Positions 1 to 7,692 of a stretch of DNA of 11,158 bases are shown one piece after another. Every line of letters begins with the position of its first letter. Position 1 is the first letter of the stretch. The notes under the pieces are model-generated. The model saw only the letters and a program-made list of their open reading frames with translations, made no database searches and was not told where the DNA came from. The stretch is taken from assembly GCA_046705265.1 (NCBI GenBank), contig JBJKQL010000031.1, positions 1 through 11,158 on the forward strand. The letters are read 5' to 3'. The DNA comes from JAJYTL01 sp046705265. GTDB lineage: Bacteria > Pseudomonadota > Alphaproteobacteria > Ferrovibrionales > Ferrovibrionaceae. Made by a program: the position numbers and the translations under genes.

Positions 1-123
1 CGCCGATGTCCGATTCCAACGGTACGGCCTCCGAAATGCAAAACCCGAGGCCGACTAACCTTGAGCTTCAGTCGTTGTTAGGTCGACAAAGCCACGAGAA
101 AGAAAAGCAAAGGGAGCGAAGCA

Positions 124-1170
124 ATGATCTTCTTTTGGGCTGAAACACCTGACGGATGGGGCGTTCCTGGAATTCACGGGCCCTTCGCTGAAGATGAATT
201 GGACGGCTACGTCCAAAGTGGCGTGTATCTGATTCGAGGGAAGGGTGAAAACCTTCTCGTCGATAGTGGCAACTGGACATTGCCGGAATATGCCAATGGC
301 ATGGGCGATTTCCTTGTCGAGTTGTTGGACAAGGAAAAAAATTCTCTCAAGTACATATTCATTACTCATTTTCATTACGACCACGTTGGCAATGCCGCGA
401 TGTTGAAAAAGCGGTATGGCGCTCAAGTCGTCTGCCACCCACTGGATCAACCGATCATCGAGGATCCGATGATCGTGACTCGCCGCGAAAACATTACGCG
501 CCTTGGCACTACGCCGGAAGCAATGTTGGAGGATTTCAATCTTGCGCCGGGTGAAAGCTTCGGGCTCTCCGACCCCGACGTCGTCCGCAAGTACTGGAAT
601 TTTCCAGTCGAGGTGGATAGGGCAGTTATGGATGGTGACATTCTGGAAGTCGGTGGCCTAAAGCTCGAAGTAGTGCACCTGCCTGGTCATTGCCCGGGCC
701 ATATCGGGCTATGGAACCCTAATACGCAAACGTTGTACCCAGGCGACCTGATGCACTATCCGACGCCGCTTGGGCCGTACCCAATCGGCGATGCCAAGGC
801 GCATGCGCAGTCGATCCAGCGTTGCCTCGATTACAAGCCCGCGCTTTTACTCGAAGGCCACGGGCTTTCAGCCTATTCAGCGCCGAGTTCGCGGCGCCGG
901 CTTCTTCACATGCAGACGCAGCAAAGGGAGACGCAGAAGCGAATCCTGTTCTGTCTTGGAAGAGAAAAGCGACCAGTGACAATCAGCGAGCTCCGTCCCG
1001 AGGTTATGCCCGTCAAAACCGATCTCAACTATACCGTCTCGACTGGAAAGGGGGATCGGCACTGCTATGCGGAGGCGTGCATTCAGACGCACCTTCTTTG
1101 GCTCATGGAACAGGGCCGCGTTGAGCGCGTGAAGGAAAAAGCAACCGTGCACTTTGTCTCGAAAGAGTAA
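124..1170 (+). CDS. MBL-fold metallo-hydrolase (LACTB2/glyoxalase II-like)
   Basis: A 348-residue zinc hydrolase of the metallo-beta-lactamase superfamily, probably cytoplasmic because no signal peptide is seen. The full ligand set is visible: HFHYDH at residues 82-87 (H82, H84, D86, H87), a PGHCPGH motif with H189, the bridging aspartate D208 in YPGDLM, and H246 in EGHG. The fold usually ends near residue 250. The extra C-terminal 90 residues, with HLLWLMEQGRVER followed by a strand-like end, resemble the winged-helix tail of LACTB2-type proteins. Family members cleave thioesters, esters, lactones or phosphoesters, and which one applies here cannot be read. AGGGAG at 111-116 is seven bases before the ATG and supports the start. 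It leads the ABC/malic enzyme operon, which suggests hydrolysis of an intermediate derived from the imported solute. The fold is certain and the substrate unknown. Confidence 0.93.
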   Translation: MIFFWAETPDGWGVPGIHGPFAEDELDGYVQSGVYLIRGKGENLLVDSGNWTLPEYANGMGDFLVELLDKEKNSLKYIFITHFHYDHVGNAAMLKKRYGAQVVCHPLDQPIIEDPMIVTRRENITRLGTTPEAMLEDFNLAPGESFGLSDPDVVRKYWNFPVEVDRAVMDGDILEVGGLKLEVVHLPGHCPGHIGLWNPNTQTLYPGDLMHYPTPLGPYPIGDAKAHAQSIQRCLDYKPALLLEGHGLSAYSAPSSRRRLLHMQTQQRETQKRILFCLGREKRPVTISELRPEVMPVKTDLNYTVSTGKGDRHCYAEACIQTHLLWLMEQGRVERVKEKATVHFVSKE

Positions 1171-1280
1171 GCGAGAACGCAGGACCAAGGTGAGTTTCAG
1201 ACGGTGACCAGACGACGGGAGTCGAAATACGAACCGAATCTGTTGCAGTCATTTGACGACTTCAATCATTTCGCCAGATA

Positions 1281-1287
1281 AGGGAGG
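1281..1287 (+). promoter_or_regulatory. Ribosome binding site fixing the start of the binding protein
   Basis: AGGGAGG lies seven bases before the ATG at 1295. It favours that ATG over an in-frame TTG at 1253, which would add 14 residues and has no comparable purine tract in front. Confidence 0.75.
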
Positions 1288-1294
1288 CACAGGT

Positions 1295-2629
1295 ATGAGC
1301 AGGGAACATGAGGTAATAGCGGACGTCGAGAGCAGGGCGGGCGTTGACGCGGTCCTTGATCGGCTCGACACGCATCGGGTGACAAGACGAGACGCTGCGC
1401 GGCTTATAACTACTGGTCTCGGTGTGATGGGTGCGCTGGCTGCAGGTGCGGGTCGCTCGTGGGCCGCTGGTGGCTCTGCGGGGTTGCTTTCCGACAACGG
1501 AAGACTTGGCTTTCTGATTATGACTAACCAGCTGCAGTACGACGTTCTAATGAACGAAGCGGGGCAGCACGTCGCAAAGGAGCTGGGATTTTCATATGTC
1601 GGACTAAACGGGCAGCTGAACGACCAAATTCAGCTCAATCAATTTAACAGTCTGGTGGCGCGTGGTACCAGAGCGGTCATGGTTCATTCGCCCGATGGGG
1701 GAGATATTCGCGAGATTTCCCGGATTGCGAATCAAAGAAAGGTTTACATGGACAACGTGTGGGGAACGTTGCCCTGGTTTACTCCGTGGGAAGCCGGCCC
1801 CTATTGGACGCTCTATGCACAACCGGACGAATTCCACGTCGAAGGCGACGTTGTGCGCGTCTTGTGCGAGGCCCTGGGAGGTGAGGGCGAGATCGTGCGT
1901 GTGACGGGGGTGCCGGGAAATACGGCAGACACGATTCGAACAAACGGCGCGAACGCGGTCCTTAAACAGTTCCCCAAGATCAAATTAATGGGACAACTCC
2001 CGGGAAATTGGAATTCTGAAGATAGCCAAAAGGCCATGCAAACGCTGCTTGCAAGGTACCCAAACATTCGCGGGTGTATCGCACAGAACGATGACGAGGC
2101 AACTGGCGTTGTCGCGGCTATTCGGGCAGCAGGGAAGACGCCTGGCAAAGACATCTTAGTGGTAGGTGCGGATGGAACGGACCTAGGGGCGGAGCGTATC
2201 AAGGATGGAACGCAACTGGGCTCCACGGGAAACGTGCCAGCATACGCCGGGTATCTTTTAGAGACTCGCCTTTTCGATGTACTGCATGGCTGGAAACCAA
2301 ACGACGGCGAACGCATGATGCAGTGGCGGTCCATAATCCTCACGAAGGCCAATGTCGAGCCATACCTCGCCCGATACGTCCATGGGAAGAAGCCGCCGTT
2401 CGACGCAAAACTGATGTCACACGTTCTTCATCCCCACGACTGGGACCCACAGTTTCTTCTCTATCCGGACGCCAATCTTGAGACGTTGTGGGGTGGTAAC
2501 AAGAAGCCAGAGGGCTGGAAACCGCCCGCGGAATTTGTTCACGCCAAGAAGTCGGGCTTGTTCGAGAAAGTGGCTCAGGAATACAAGGCCCATTACAAGC
2601 ACAATGTGCTAGGACCGTCACCGGCCTAG
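1295..2629 (+). CDS. Sugar-type ABC transporter substrate-binding protein (RbsB-like, Tat-like leader)
   Basis: A 444-residue periplasmic binding protein that would deliver solute to the ABC importer encoded next. The leader has TRRDAARL at residues 30-37, a hydrophobic run (LITTGLGVMGALAAGAG) and an SWAAG cleavage-like site near 55-59. The twin arginines ahead of a moderate hydrophobic segment suggest Tat export, although the motif lacks the usual F-L-K. The body from about residue 69 (NGRLGFLIMTNQLQYDVLMN) reads as a type I periplasmic binding fold. It includes an IAQNDDEATGVVAAIRAAGK segment and a VVGADGTD segment typical of the RbsB/LacI-like family. At 444 residues it is well above the usual 310-340. 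The surplus is the long pre-signal N-terminus and a C-terminal extension rich in W, P and aromatic residues (for example LWGGNKKPEGWKPP). The gap to the ATPase gene is 22 bases. The substrate is unknown. Confidence 0.9.
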   Translation: MSREHEVIADVESRAGVDAVLDRLDTHRVTRRDAARLITTGLGVMGALAAGAGRSWAAGGSAGLLSDNGRLGFLIMTNQLQYDVLMNEAGQHVAKELGFSYVGLNGQLNDQIQLNQFNSLVARGTRAVMVHSPDGGDIREISRIANQRKVYMDNVWGTLPWFTPWEAGPYWTLYAQPDEFHVEGDVVRVLCEALGGEGEIVRVTGVPGNTADTIRTNGANAVLKQFPKIKLMGQLPGNWNSEDSQKAMQTLLARYPNIRGCIAQNDDEATGVVAAIRAAGKTPGKDILVVGADGTDLGAERIKDGTQLGSTGNVPAYAGYLLETRLFDVLHGWKPNDGERMMQWRSIILTKANVEPYLARYVHGKKPPFDAKLMSHVLHPHDWDPQFLLYPDANLETLWGGNKKPEGWKPPAEFVHAKKSGLFEKVAQEYKAHYKHNVLGPSPA

Positions 2630-2651
2630 GTGGCAGAAAGGAAAAAGCGGA

Positions 2652-4268
2652 ATGTCGATGCCCCGTCTTTTGGTGGCGCGGGGGATTTCTAAGTCATACT
2701 CTGGAAGCGTTGTACTCGACCAAGTGGACTTCGAGGTACAACGCGGCGAAGTCGTCGGGTTAGTCGGCGAGAATGGTGCGGGGAAGAGCACGCTCTTGAA
2801 TATTCTCTCTGGGGTCATGCGGCCAGACCGCGGGGATGTGCTCGTGAATGATAAGGTTGTACACTTTCCCAGTTACCATCATGCAAATCGCAATGGTGTG
2901 TTCCGGGTATTTCAGGAGAGTACGCTTATCCCCAATCTCGCGGTGTACGAGAATCTTTTGTTTTCGCATGAGGCGCGTTTTGAAAGGTTTGGTGGAGTAC
3001 TAGATCGGCGCGCTATGAGGCGAGCGGCCGAGCAGATCCTAAAGGAAGCACACCTCGACATCGACGTTGAACGTAAGACGGATGAGTTGACCCTCGCACA
3101 ACGACAGGCCCTTGAGATCGCGCGTGCGACAACCTTGAGCTTTTTCCTTAAGATCCCTCACCCAATAATATTGTTGGATGAGCCCACGACGGCCCTTGAT
3201 GCGACCGACGAAAAGGCCACGCTTGATCTCGTCAGGCGATTGAAGGGCGAGGCTGCGTTTGTTTTCGTCTCGCATCGCTTTGAGGAAATCTTTGCTGTCA
3301 CCGATCGCATTTATGTCCTGAAAGACGGACGCATGGTAGAGAACATGCCGTCCGATAGGGCAACACCGGAATTGCTCCGGAGCCTCATGGTGGGTCGCGA
3401 GAGCATTGCTTTGGACCCTATGGCCAGACGCGAGCCAACGAAAGGGCCCGAGACTACAAGGCTGTCGGTCCGTGGGTTGTCGGTACCTGGCGTACTTTCA
3501 GACATGTCTATTGAGCTAGAAGCGCATGAGATTGTCGGGGTGTGTGGCTTGGCGGGTTCCGGCAAGGAGGTTCTTGGTCCCGCGATCATCGGAAGTGCCA
3601 AAAGTTCCCACGGAACCATCTTGGTTGATGGGGTTGCCGAGCGACCCACAGTTCGGACAATGATGGCTCGTGGGGTCGTCTATATGCCTGGTGACCGCCA
3701 GCTTGATGGGCTTCTATTGCAAGATTCCATCCTCTCGAATGTGACACTGGCTTCTTTACATGACCAGCTTTCCAATAGAGTGGGCATTGTCAAATCTGCG
3801 GCAGCGTTGCGGGATGTTCTTAACTGGATGGCGCGGCTTCGTATCAGTGCCCGCGGTCCGCGTTCTGCGTGTGAGACGCTGAGCGGCGGGCACCAGCAAA
3901 AGGTTTTGTTTGCCAAGTTCCTGAGGCGGTCACCGCGGGTTCTAATCATGGAAAATCCTACTCGTGGGGTTGATACTGAGACGAAGGCTGAATTACATCG
4001 TGTGCTTCGCACATTGGCCGGGGAGGGAGCCAGCATTCTTTTGATCAGTGATGACCTTCCCGAAGTGATCGGATTGTCGGATCGGATCGTGGTCCTGGCT
4101 CAAGGAAAGGTGGCTAGGGTTGCGCAGTGCTCCGGCATTTCAATGCCGTCGGAGTACGACCTAATTCATATGATGCTGGGCGGGTCGGGTCTTCAGCCTG
4201 AGGATTTTCAAGATAATGCAGTAACGCGTGAGGCTGGCACAATATCACCAACCCCACCTGGCCACTGA
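2652..4268 (+). CDS. Sugar ABC transporter ATP-binding protein, two fused NBDs (RbsA-like)
   Basis: A 538-residue cytoplasmic ATPase with two nucleotide-binding domains, as in RbsA/MglA/XylG (about 500 residues). NBD1 has Walker A GENGAGKST (39-47), Q88, a divergent signature LTLAQRQ (146-152), Walker B IILLDEPT (172-179) and switch H208. NBD2 has Walker A GLAGSGKE (299-306, with E where S/T is usual), a canonical signature LSGGHQQK (410-417) and Walker B LIMENPTRGVD (431-441, with E and N replacing the usual D-E pair). It has ISDD in place of the switch histidine. Loss of the NBD2 catalytic residues is common in this family, so the protein is probably functional with one competent site. A C-terminal tail of about 25 residues lacks domain character. 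AAAGGAAAAAG before the ATG serves as ribosome binding site. The next gene starts 14 bases after the stop. Confidence 0.95.
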   Translation: MSMPRLLVARGISKSYSGSVVLDQVDFEVQRGEVVGLVGENGAGKSTLLNILSGVMRPDRGDVLVNDKVVHFPSYHHANRNGVFRVFQESTLIPNLAVYENLLFSHEARFERFGGVLDRRAMRRAAEQILKEAHLDIDVERKTDELTLAQRQALEIARATTLSFFLKIPHPIILLDEPTTALDATDEKATLDLVRRLKGEAAFVFVSHRFEEIFAVTDRIYVLKDGRMVENMPSDRATPELLRSLMVGRESIALDPMARREPTKGPETTRLSVRGLSVPGVLSDMSIELEAHEIVGVCGLAGSGKEVLGPAIIGSAKSSHGTILVDGVAERPTVRTMMARGVVYMPGDRQLDGLLLQDSILSNVTLASLHDQLSNRVGIVKSAAALRDVLNWMARLRISARGPRSACETLSGGHQQKVLFAKFLRRSPRVLIMENPTRGVDTETKAELHRVLRTLAGEGASILLISDDLPEVIGLSDRIVVLAQGKVARVAQCSGISMPSEYDLIHMMLGGSGLQPEDFQDNAVTREAGTISPTPPGH

Positions 4269-4282
4269 GGGAGGTCTGCAGG

Positions 4283-5284
4283 ATGGAGAGCGTTTTAGAG
4301 GCAGTTAAACCTAAAGCCGCCTCGCCGTCACGTAGTGCTCAGCGTCGTCGAGCGCTTGTCGAATCGGTCGTTCCTGTTGCCGCTCTGCTCGCGTTGGTAA
4401 TTTATTTTTCTGCTACCACGCAGTCGTTCTTGACGCAGGCAAATTTTCTGGCGCTCACTGAGGCCGCCGGCCCCCTACTACTCGTGTCTCTGGGCGCCAC
4501 CCTCGTTATGATTACAGGCAGCATCGATCTCTCGGTCGGGTCAGTTGCCATGTTGGCGGGATCGGTAACTGCGGTTCTATTAGCGAATAGTGCTATCGGA
4601 TTCGGGGTTATTCCAATCGCTGTTGCCGTGGGTGCTTTGTGTGGCTTAATGAGCGGAATGATCTTCAGCTATGGGCGAGTGCCATCGTTTATTGTAACGC
4701 TAGGTGCACTGTCCGTCTTTCAGGGTATTGGACTGCTGTTGATTAACGGAAGTCCCGTGCCATTCGACAATGTGGCGTTCTCAAATCTGGCAATCGGGCA
4801 ACTCATTCCATCCGTCGCCAATGTGGCACTCTGGGGAATTGGGCTGTGGGCCATAGGTGTGTTCATCTGCCTTCGGACGAAATTCGGTCACTACATGTAC
4901 GCCCTCGGAGGGAGCGAGCGTGTTGCTCGATTATCGGGAGTGGCTGTCGACCGCTACAAGGTTTATCCGTTCATCCTGTCGGGGATAACTTCGGCTATTG
5001 CCGGACTTTTGAGTGTTGCACAATTGAGTTCTGGAGGACCGACCCTAGGGTCAGACTTCTTGTTGGATTCCCTTGCCGCGATCGTGGTGGGCGGGACGGC
5101 GCTGACAGGCGGGGTCGGGGGCGTGCACCGGACGTTACTGGGCGTCCTGATTATTTCGATCCTCGATGATGGATTGAATATGCGCGGCGTTGGCGAATTT
5201 ACACAGGAGATCATCAAGGGCGCGGTAATCATTGTGGCCGCTGCGGTTGTCATGATGGGCCAGCGCAAAGGGGTTGTAAAGTGA
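4283..5284 (+). CDS. ABC transporter permease (RbsC-like)
   Basis: A 333-residue inner-membrane permease forming the translocation path of the importer. After a basic N-terminus (RSAQRRR, 17-23) come about eight to ten hydrophobic segments. The family signature GSIDLSVGS lies at 79-87, PSFIVTLGAL at 134-143, and the cytoplasmic coupling region GGTALTGGVGGVHRTLLG falls near 271-288. These are hallmarks of the BPD_transp_2 permeases (RbsC, XylH, AraH). Length is normal for the family. The stop of the ATPase gene overlaps the strong ribosome binding site GAGGGAGG (4267-4274), which suggests translational coupling. Because the following permease-like sequence is broken, this protein probably acts as a homodimer, if the system still works. 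Confidence 0.95.
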   Translation: MESVLEAVKPKAASPSRSAQRRRALVESVVPVAALLALVIYFSATTQSFLTQANFLALTEAAGPLLLVSLGATLVMITGSIDLSVGSVAMLAGSVTAVLLANSAIGFGVIPIAVAVGALCGLMSGMIFSYGRVPSFIVTLGALSVFQGIGLLLINGSPVPFDNVAFSNLAIGQLIPSVANVALWGIGLWAIGVFICLRTKFGHYMYALGGSERVARLSGVAVDRYKVYPFILSGITSAIAGLLSVAQLSSGGPTLGSDFLLDSLAAIVVGGTALTGGVGGVHRTLLGVLIISILDDGLNMRGVGEFTQEIIKGAVIIVAAAVVMMGQRKGVVK

Positions 5285-5366
5285 AAGGCCGATCTCAGAT
5301 GTGGACGTATGGACCACCCCGGCCGCTCAAGGAACGAGGCCCGATGAAAGGGTGTTGCGCAGGAAT

Positions 5367-5750
5367 ATGAGAAACCGCCTCATCAGTTTTATTAGGGGTC
5401 CTGTTATTTGACCGAAGGTGCGGTAGGGAGAAATCGCATATCGTATCTAGGTGATAGCGTGTCTCGCAGGAACGTATTCAGTGGCTGGGCTGGCGCCCGG
5501 TCCGACACTCGGCTCCAATCCGGTTCTCCACATGCTGGCGGAAATAGTCGTCATCGGCACGTCCCTCTCTGGCGTGGTCGTCGGTTTATATCATACTCAA
5601 CTCCGCGCGTTGATACTTACGCTACTCCACGACGCTTTCGATCCTATGGGAATTGGAGAGCTCTCCCAGATTATCGTCAATGGAGCCGTTACCATTATCG
5701 CGGCTCCGTGCGGCCGAGACCGGCGTAAGACGGCTTTAAAAAATAGCTGA
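5367..5750 (+). pseudogene. Remnant of a second RbsC-like permease
   Basis: The reading frame from 5451 to 5750 encodes about 99 residues that match the last 100 or so residues of the intact upstream permease. Shared stretches include GPTLGS, IVV-GT-L-G, GxGE-xxQ-I and GAV-I-AA, roughly 45% identity by eye. About 230 N-terminal residues, including the GSIDLSVGS region, are missing. In the same frame, 84 bases upstream, the ATG at 5367 (with AGGA in front) begins MRNRLISFIRGPVI, which looks like the N-terminus of such a permease and ends at TGA 5409-5411. A further in-frame TAG lies at 5424 and another at 5448. I infer that a tandem second permease lost its middle by internal deletion and then decayed. 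The divergence from the neighbour argues against a recent duplication. The C-terminal part alone would be too short to transport. Confidence 0.8.
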
Positions 5751-5818
5751 GTACCGAGGCGCGAGAGCAGTTAAGGGCGTGGTTTCAAAGTCGACGCTGT
5801 TGTTGCGGAGGGGGTGGC

Positions 5819-7099
5819 ATGTCAACCAGTAACGGTATGAAAGAACGAGCACTGTCGTTCGGAAGAGACGTCTACTATGGGCATGGAAAGATTGAAATCC
5901 TTCCCAAGGTCGTTGTCCGCTCTCTAGAGGAAATGGCAGCTGCGTATACCCCTGGCGTGGGATTTGCCGTACAGGAGATTCTGGCGCGACCCGAAGCACA
6001 TTGGGAGCAGACAGCCAAAGGTAACCTTATCGCACTGATAAGTGATGGAAGCGCCGTTCTCGGCCTTGGCAAAGCAGGCCCAATGGCCGCCGGGCCAGTA
6101 ATGGAAGGTAAAGCGGTAATGTTCAAGGTGCTCGCGGGTGTCGATTGTGTCCCGCTTTGCCTTCGCGTCCGGAGCACGGAAGAACTTATTGAGGCAATCG
6201 TTGCACTCGAGCCGAACTTCGGTGCCATAAACCTTGAGGATATTGCAGCGCCCGCGTGCTTCGAGGTCGTGGCGCGACTGAGGGAGCGGCTCTCAATCCC
6301 CGTTCTACATGACGATCAATATGGCACGGCTACTGCGGTCGTGGCTGCCCTAATAAACGCTCTGGAAGTAACGGGTAAAAAGTTAGAAAGTCAACGCGTG
6401 GTCATAAATGGTTCGGGCGCGGCAGGAACTGCTGCTGCAGACTTGTTGCTTACGCTTGGTCTCGGCGATCTGATAATGGTCGATCGCCAAGGCATATTAC
6501 ATCGCAACACCACTTACGACGTTCCCCATTTCAACAGTTTGTCGCAGCGAACAAATCGCAACAATCTTAGCGGAGATCTAACGGTTGCCCTCAGAGACGC
6601 TGATGTTTTCATCGGTTTGTCTGTTGGGGGAATCGTCACGGGAGATATGGTGCGCTCTATGGCATCCTCCCCCATCGTCTTTGCACTCGCGAATCCAGAG
6701 CCAGAAATTATGCCATCTGAGGCGGAGGCCGCTGGTGCAGCAGTAGTAGGAACCGGGCGGTTCGATTTTCCCAACCAGTGCAACAATGTGCTTGCTTTTC
6801 CGGCCTTAATCCGGGGTGCGCTAGACGTCAGAGCGACGGAGATCAATAACCAAATGTGCCTGGCAGCGGCTCGGGCTATTGCAGCCGACGTGCCGCGCTC
6901 AGAGTTGAGGCATGACAGAATTCTGCCTACGCCTTTTTCGGAGACTCTGTATCCCCGCGTGGCCGAGGCTGTAGCACGTGCGGCCGTTGCCATGAAAGTA
7001 GCAGCAGAAGACCCCGGCGAAGGCGTGGTCGCCGAAAACTGTCGGAATTTGCGTGCGCTGGTTGCCAAACGGCAGAACGTTGTTTTTGTGCAATCGTGA
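5819..7099 (+). CDS. NAD(P)-dependent malic enzyme, single-domain bacterial form
   Basis: A 426-residue cytoplasmic enzyme expected to decarboxylate malate oxidatively to pyruvate and CO2 with NAD(P)H formation. The family landmarks are in order: AYTPGV with Y43, ISDGSAVLGLG (74-84), PVMEGKAVMFK with K98 (93-103), INLEDIAAP (137-145), LHDDQYGTA (163-171), the dinucleotide-binding NGSGAAG (197-203), FALANPEPEIMP (288-299), and PNQCNNVLAFP followed by IRGALDVRATEIN (318-343). It resembles the malic-enzyme half of E. coli MaeB without the phosphotransacetylase domain that makes MaeB about 760 residues. The canonical HDDQHG is HDDQYG here. GGAGGGGG at 5807-5814 supports the ATG. As the last gene of the ABC operon it probably feeds a C4 product of the imported compound into pyruvate. 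A related 2-hydroxyacid substrate cannot be excluded, and cofactor preference is not readable. Confidence 0.93.
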   Translation: MSTSNGMKERALSFGRDVYYGHGKIEILPKVVVRSLEEMAAAYTPGVGFAVQEILARPEAHWEQTAKGNLIALISDGSAVLGLGKAGPMAAGPVMEGKAVMFKVLAGVDCVPLCLRVRSTEELIEAIVALEPNFGAINLEDIAAPACFEVVARLRERLSIPVLHDDQYGTATAVVAALINALEVTGKKLESQRVVINGSGAAGTAAADLLLTLGLGDLIMVDRQGILHRNTTYDVPHFNSLSQRTNRNNLSGDLTVALRDADVFIGLSVGGIVTGDMVRSMASSPIVFALANPEPEIMPSEAEAAGAAVVGTGRFDFPNQCNNVLAFPALIRGALDVRATEINNQMCLAAARAIAADVPRSELRHDRILPTPFSETLYPRVAEAVARAAVAMKVAAEDPGEGVVAENCRNLRALVAKRQNVVFVQS

Positions 7100-7129
7100 T
7101 TTTTGTCGAGTGGCGTCGAGGGTAGCTCC

Positions 7130-7159
7130 TAATCGGCGTGCATGTATGGACGCCGATTA
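7130..7159 (+). repeat. Perfect 10-bp inverted repeat after the malic enzyme gene
   Basis: TAATCGGCGT (7130-7139) and ACGCCGATTA (7150-7159) are exact reverse complements around a 10-base loop, 31 bases after the malic enzyme stop. No T-run follows on either strand, so it is not a textbook intrinsic terminator. It could stabilise the 3' end of the operon transcript or serve as a dimeric regulator site. Confidence 0.6.
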
Positions 7160-7661
7160 ACATGTGAAACAGCGCGGTCCAGGAACCCCGCCGGGTTCTC
7201 CGAGAATGCTCTGATCTATTTAAAGAAATTGACTTGTCATGGGGGTCCCGACCGGCGCCGCCTGGGGCCCTACCTCGAGCGGCTTTCTCTATCGTTTTCA
7301 ATACGTAGCTGCTGGCAGCCAGAGGGGTCCGACCCCGGTGCCGACTCACACTCCTTGAAATCGGGAGCCAGAAGCATGCCGTTGATAGGTTCCTCGAAAC
7401 GGTCTGTACGGAACTGTTTCCGGGGAGAGCCCGAAGGCGCGAATCAGATTTCCTCTCGCGTATTAGCCGTGTGGCGTTCCTGAAAGCAAATAAGGTGTCG
7501 TAATGTAGGCCTTTGCTTTCGCCTCAATCGCGCTGCATCCCTAAGCTGCGTTGCGCCGAGAAGCTTCCGTACCGACGATCCCTTGCGGCGCGAAGCCGCT
7601 GTTACAGGCACAACCTATCGAGCAGGCCCTCTTGTCTGCCGGACGGTTAGTGCCATAGCTT
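7160..7661. other. Intergenic spacer without a recognisable gene
   Basis: About 500 bases between the malic enzyme and the LysR gene. I see no convincing coding sequence. A 113-codon frame (7142-7483) and a 39-codon frame (7239-7358) show no recognisable motif or family resemblance. The stretch contains short dyads: GAACCC/GGGTTC (7183-7188, 7193-7198), GGGGTC/GACCCC with a one-base centre (7324-7336), and GAAACGGT/ACTGTTTC with one mismatch (7396-7403, 7413-7420). No insertion-sequence ends, tRNA or attachment site is recognised. It separates two regions of different base composition and may be a decayed junction. Confidence 0.5.
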
Positions 7662-7667
7662 TATAAT
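7662..7667 (+). promoter_or_regulatory. Candidate -10 element for the LysR gene
   Basis: A perfect TATAAT hexamer lies 25 bases before the ATG at 7693. No good -35 hexamer sits at 16-18 bases. TTGTCT at 7632-7637 is too far (24 bases). If used, transcription would start near 7674, past the alternative GTG start at 7669. Confidence 0.35.
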
Positions 7668-7692
7668 AGTGTTGCCTTTATGCTTCCCTGTT

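Noticed and set aside
2..58. Possible C-terminus of an upstream gene (ends KPEAD, TAA at 56-58)
   Set aside because: Only 18 codons are visible, with no family resemblance. Another frame is also open from ATG 6, so neither can be preferred.
55..450. 131-codon minus-strand frame
   Set aside because: It overlaps the N-terminal part of the MBL gene, whose motifs are unambiguous, and its own product shows no recognisable domain.
1253..1281. TTGACG with AGATAA as a promoter before the binding-protein gene
   Set aside because: The spacing is acceptable but the -10 match is weak, and the start of transcription would fall next to the ribosome site, leaving almost no leader.
1813..2352. 179-codon minus-strand frame
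   Set aside because: Shadow of the binding-protein gene, which carries clear family motifs on the + strand.
5281..5370. 29-codon frame starting at GTG that overlaps the permease stop (GTGA)
   Set aside because: The overlap looks like translational coupling, but the peptide has no permease character and is in a different frame from the second-permease relic.
5408..5728. 106-codon + strand frame across the permease relic
   Set aside because: The product is Arg/Ser-rich without motif. The alternative frame at 5451-5750 matches a permease C-terminus and explains the DNA.
6514..7068. 184-codon minus-strand frame
   Set aside because: Shadow of the malic enzyme gene. The product is Ala/Ser/Arg-rich with no domain.
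7239..7358. 39-codon frame (MGVPTGAAWGPTSSG...)
   Set aside because: Low-complexity and Pro/Thr/Gly-rich, with no clear Shine-Dalgarno site and no known family. Kept only as part of the spacer description.
7142..7483. 113-codon + strand frame in the spacer
   Set aside because: No ribosome site, no recognisable motif, and a biased Arg/Ser/Gly composition typical of chance frames.
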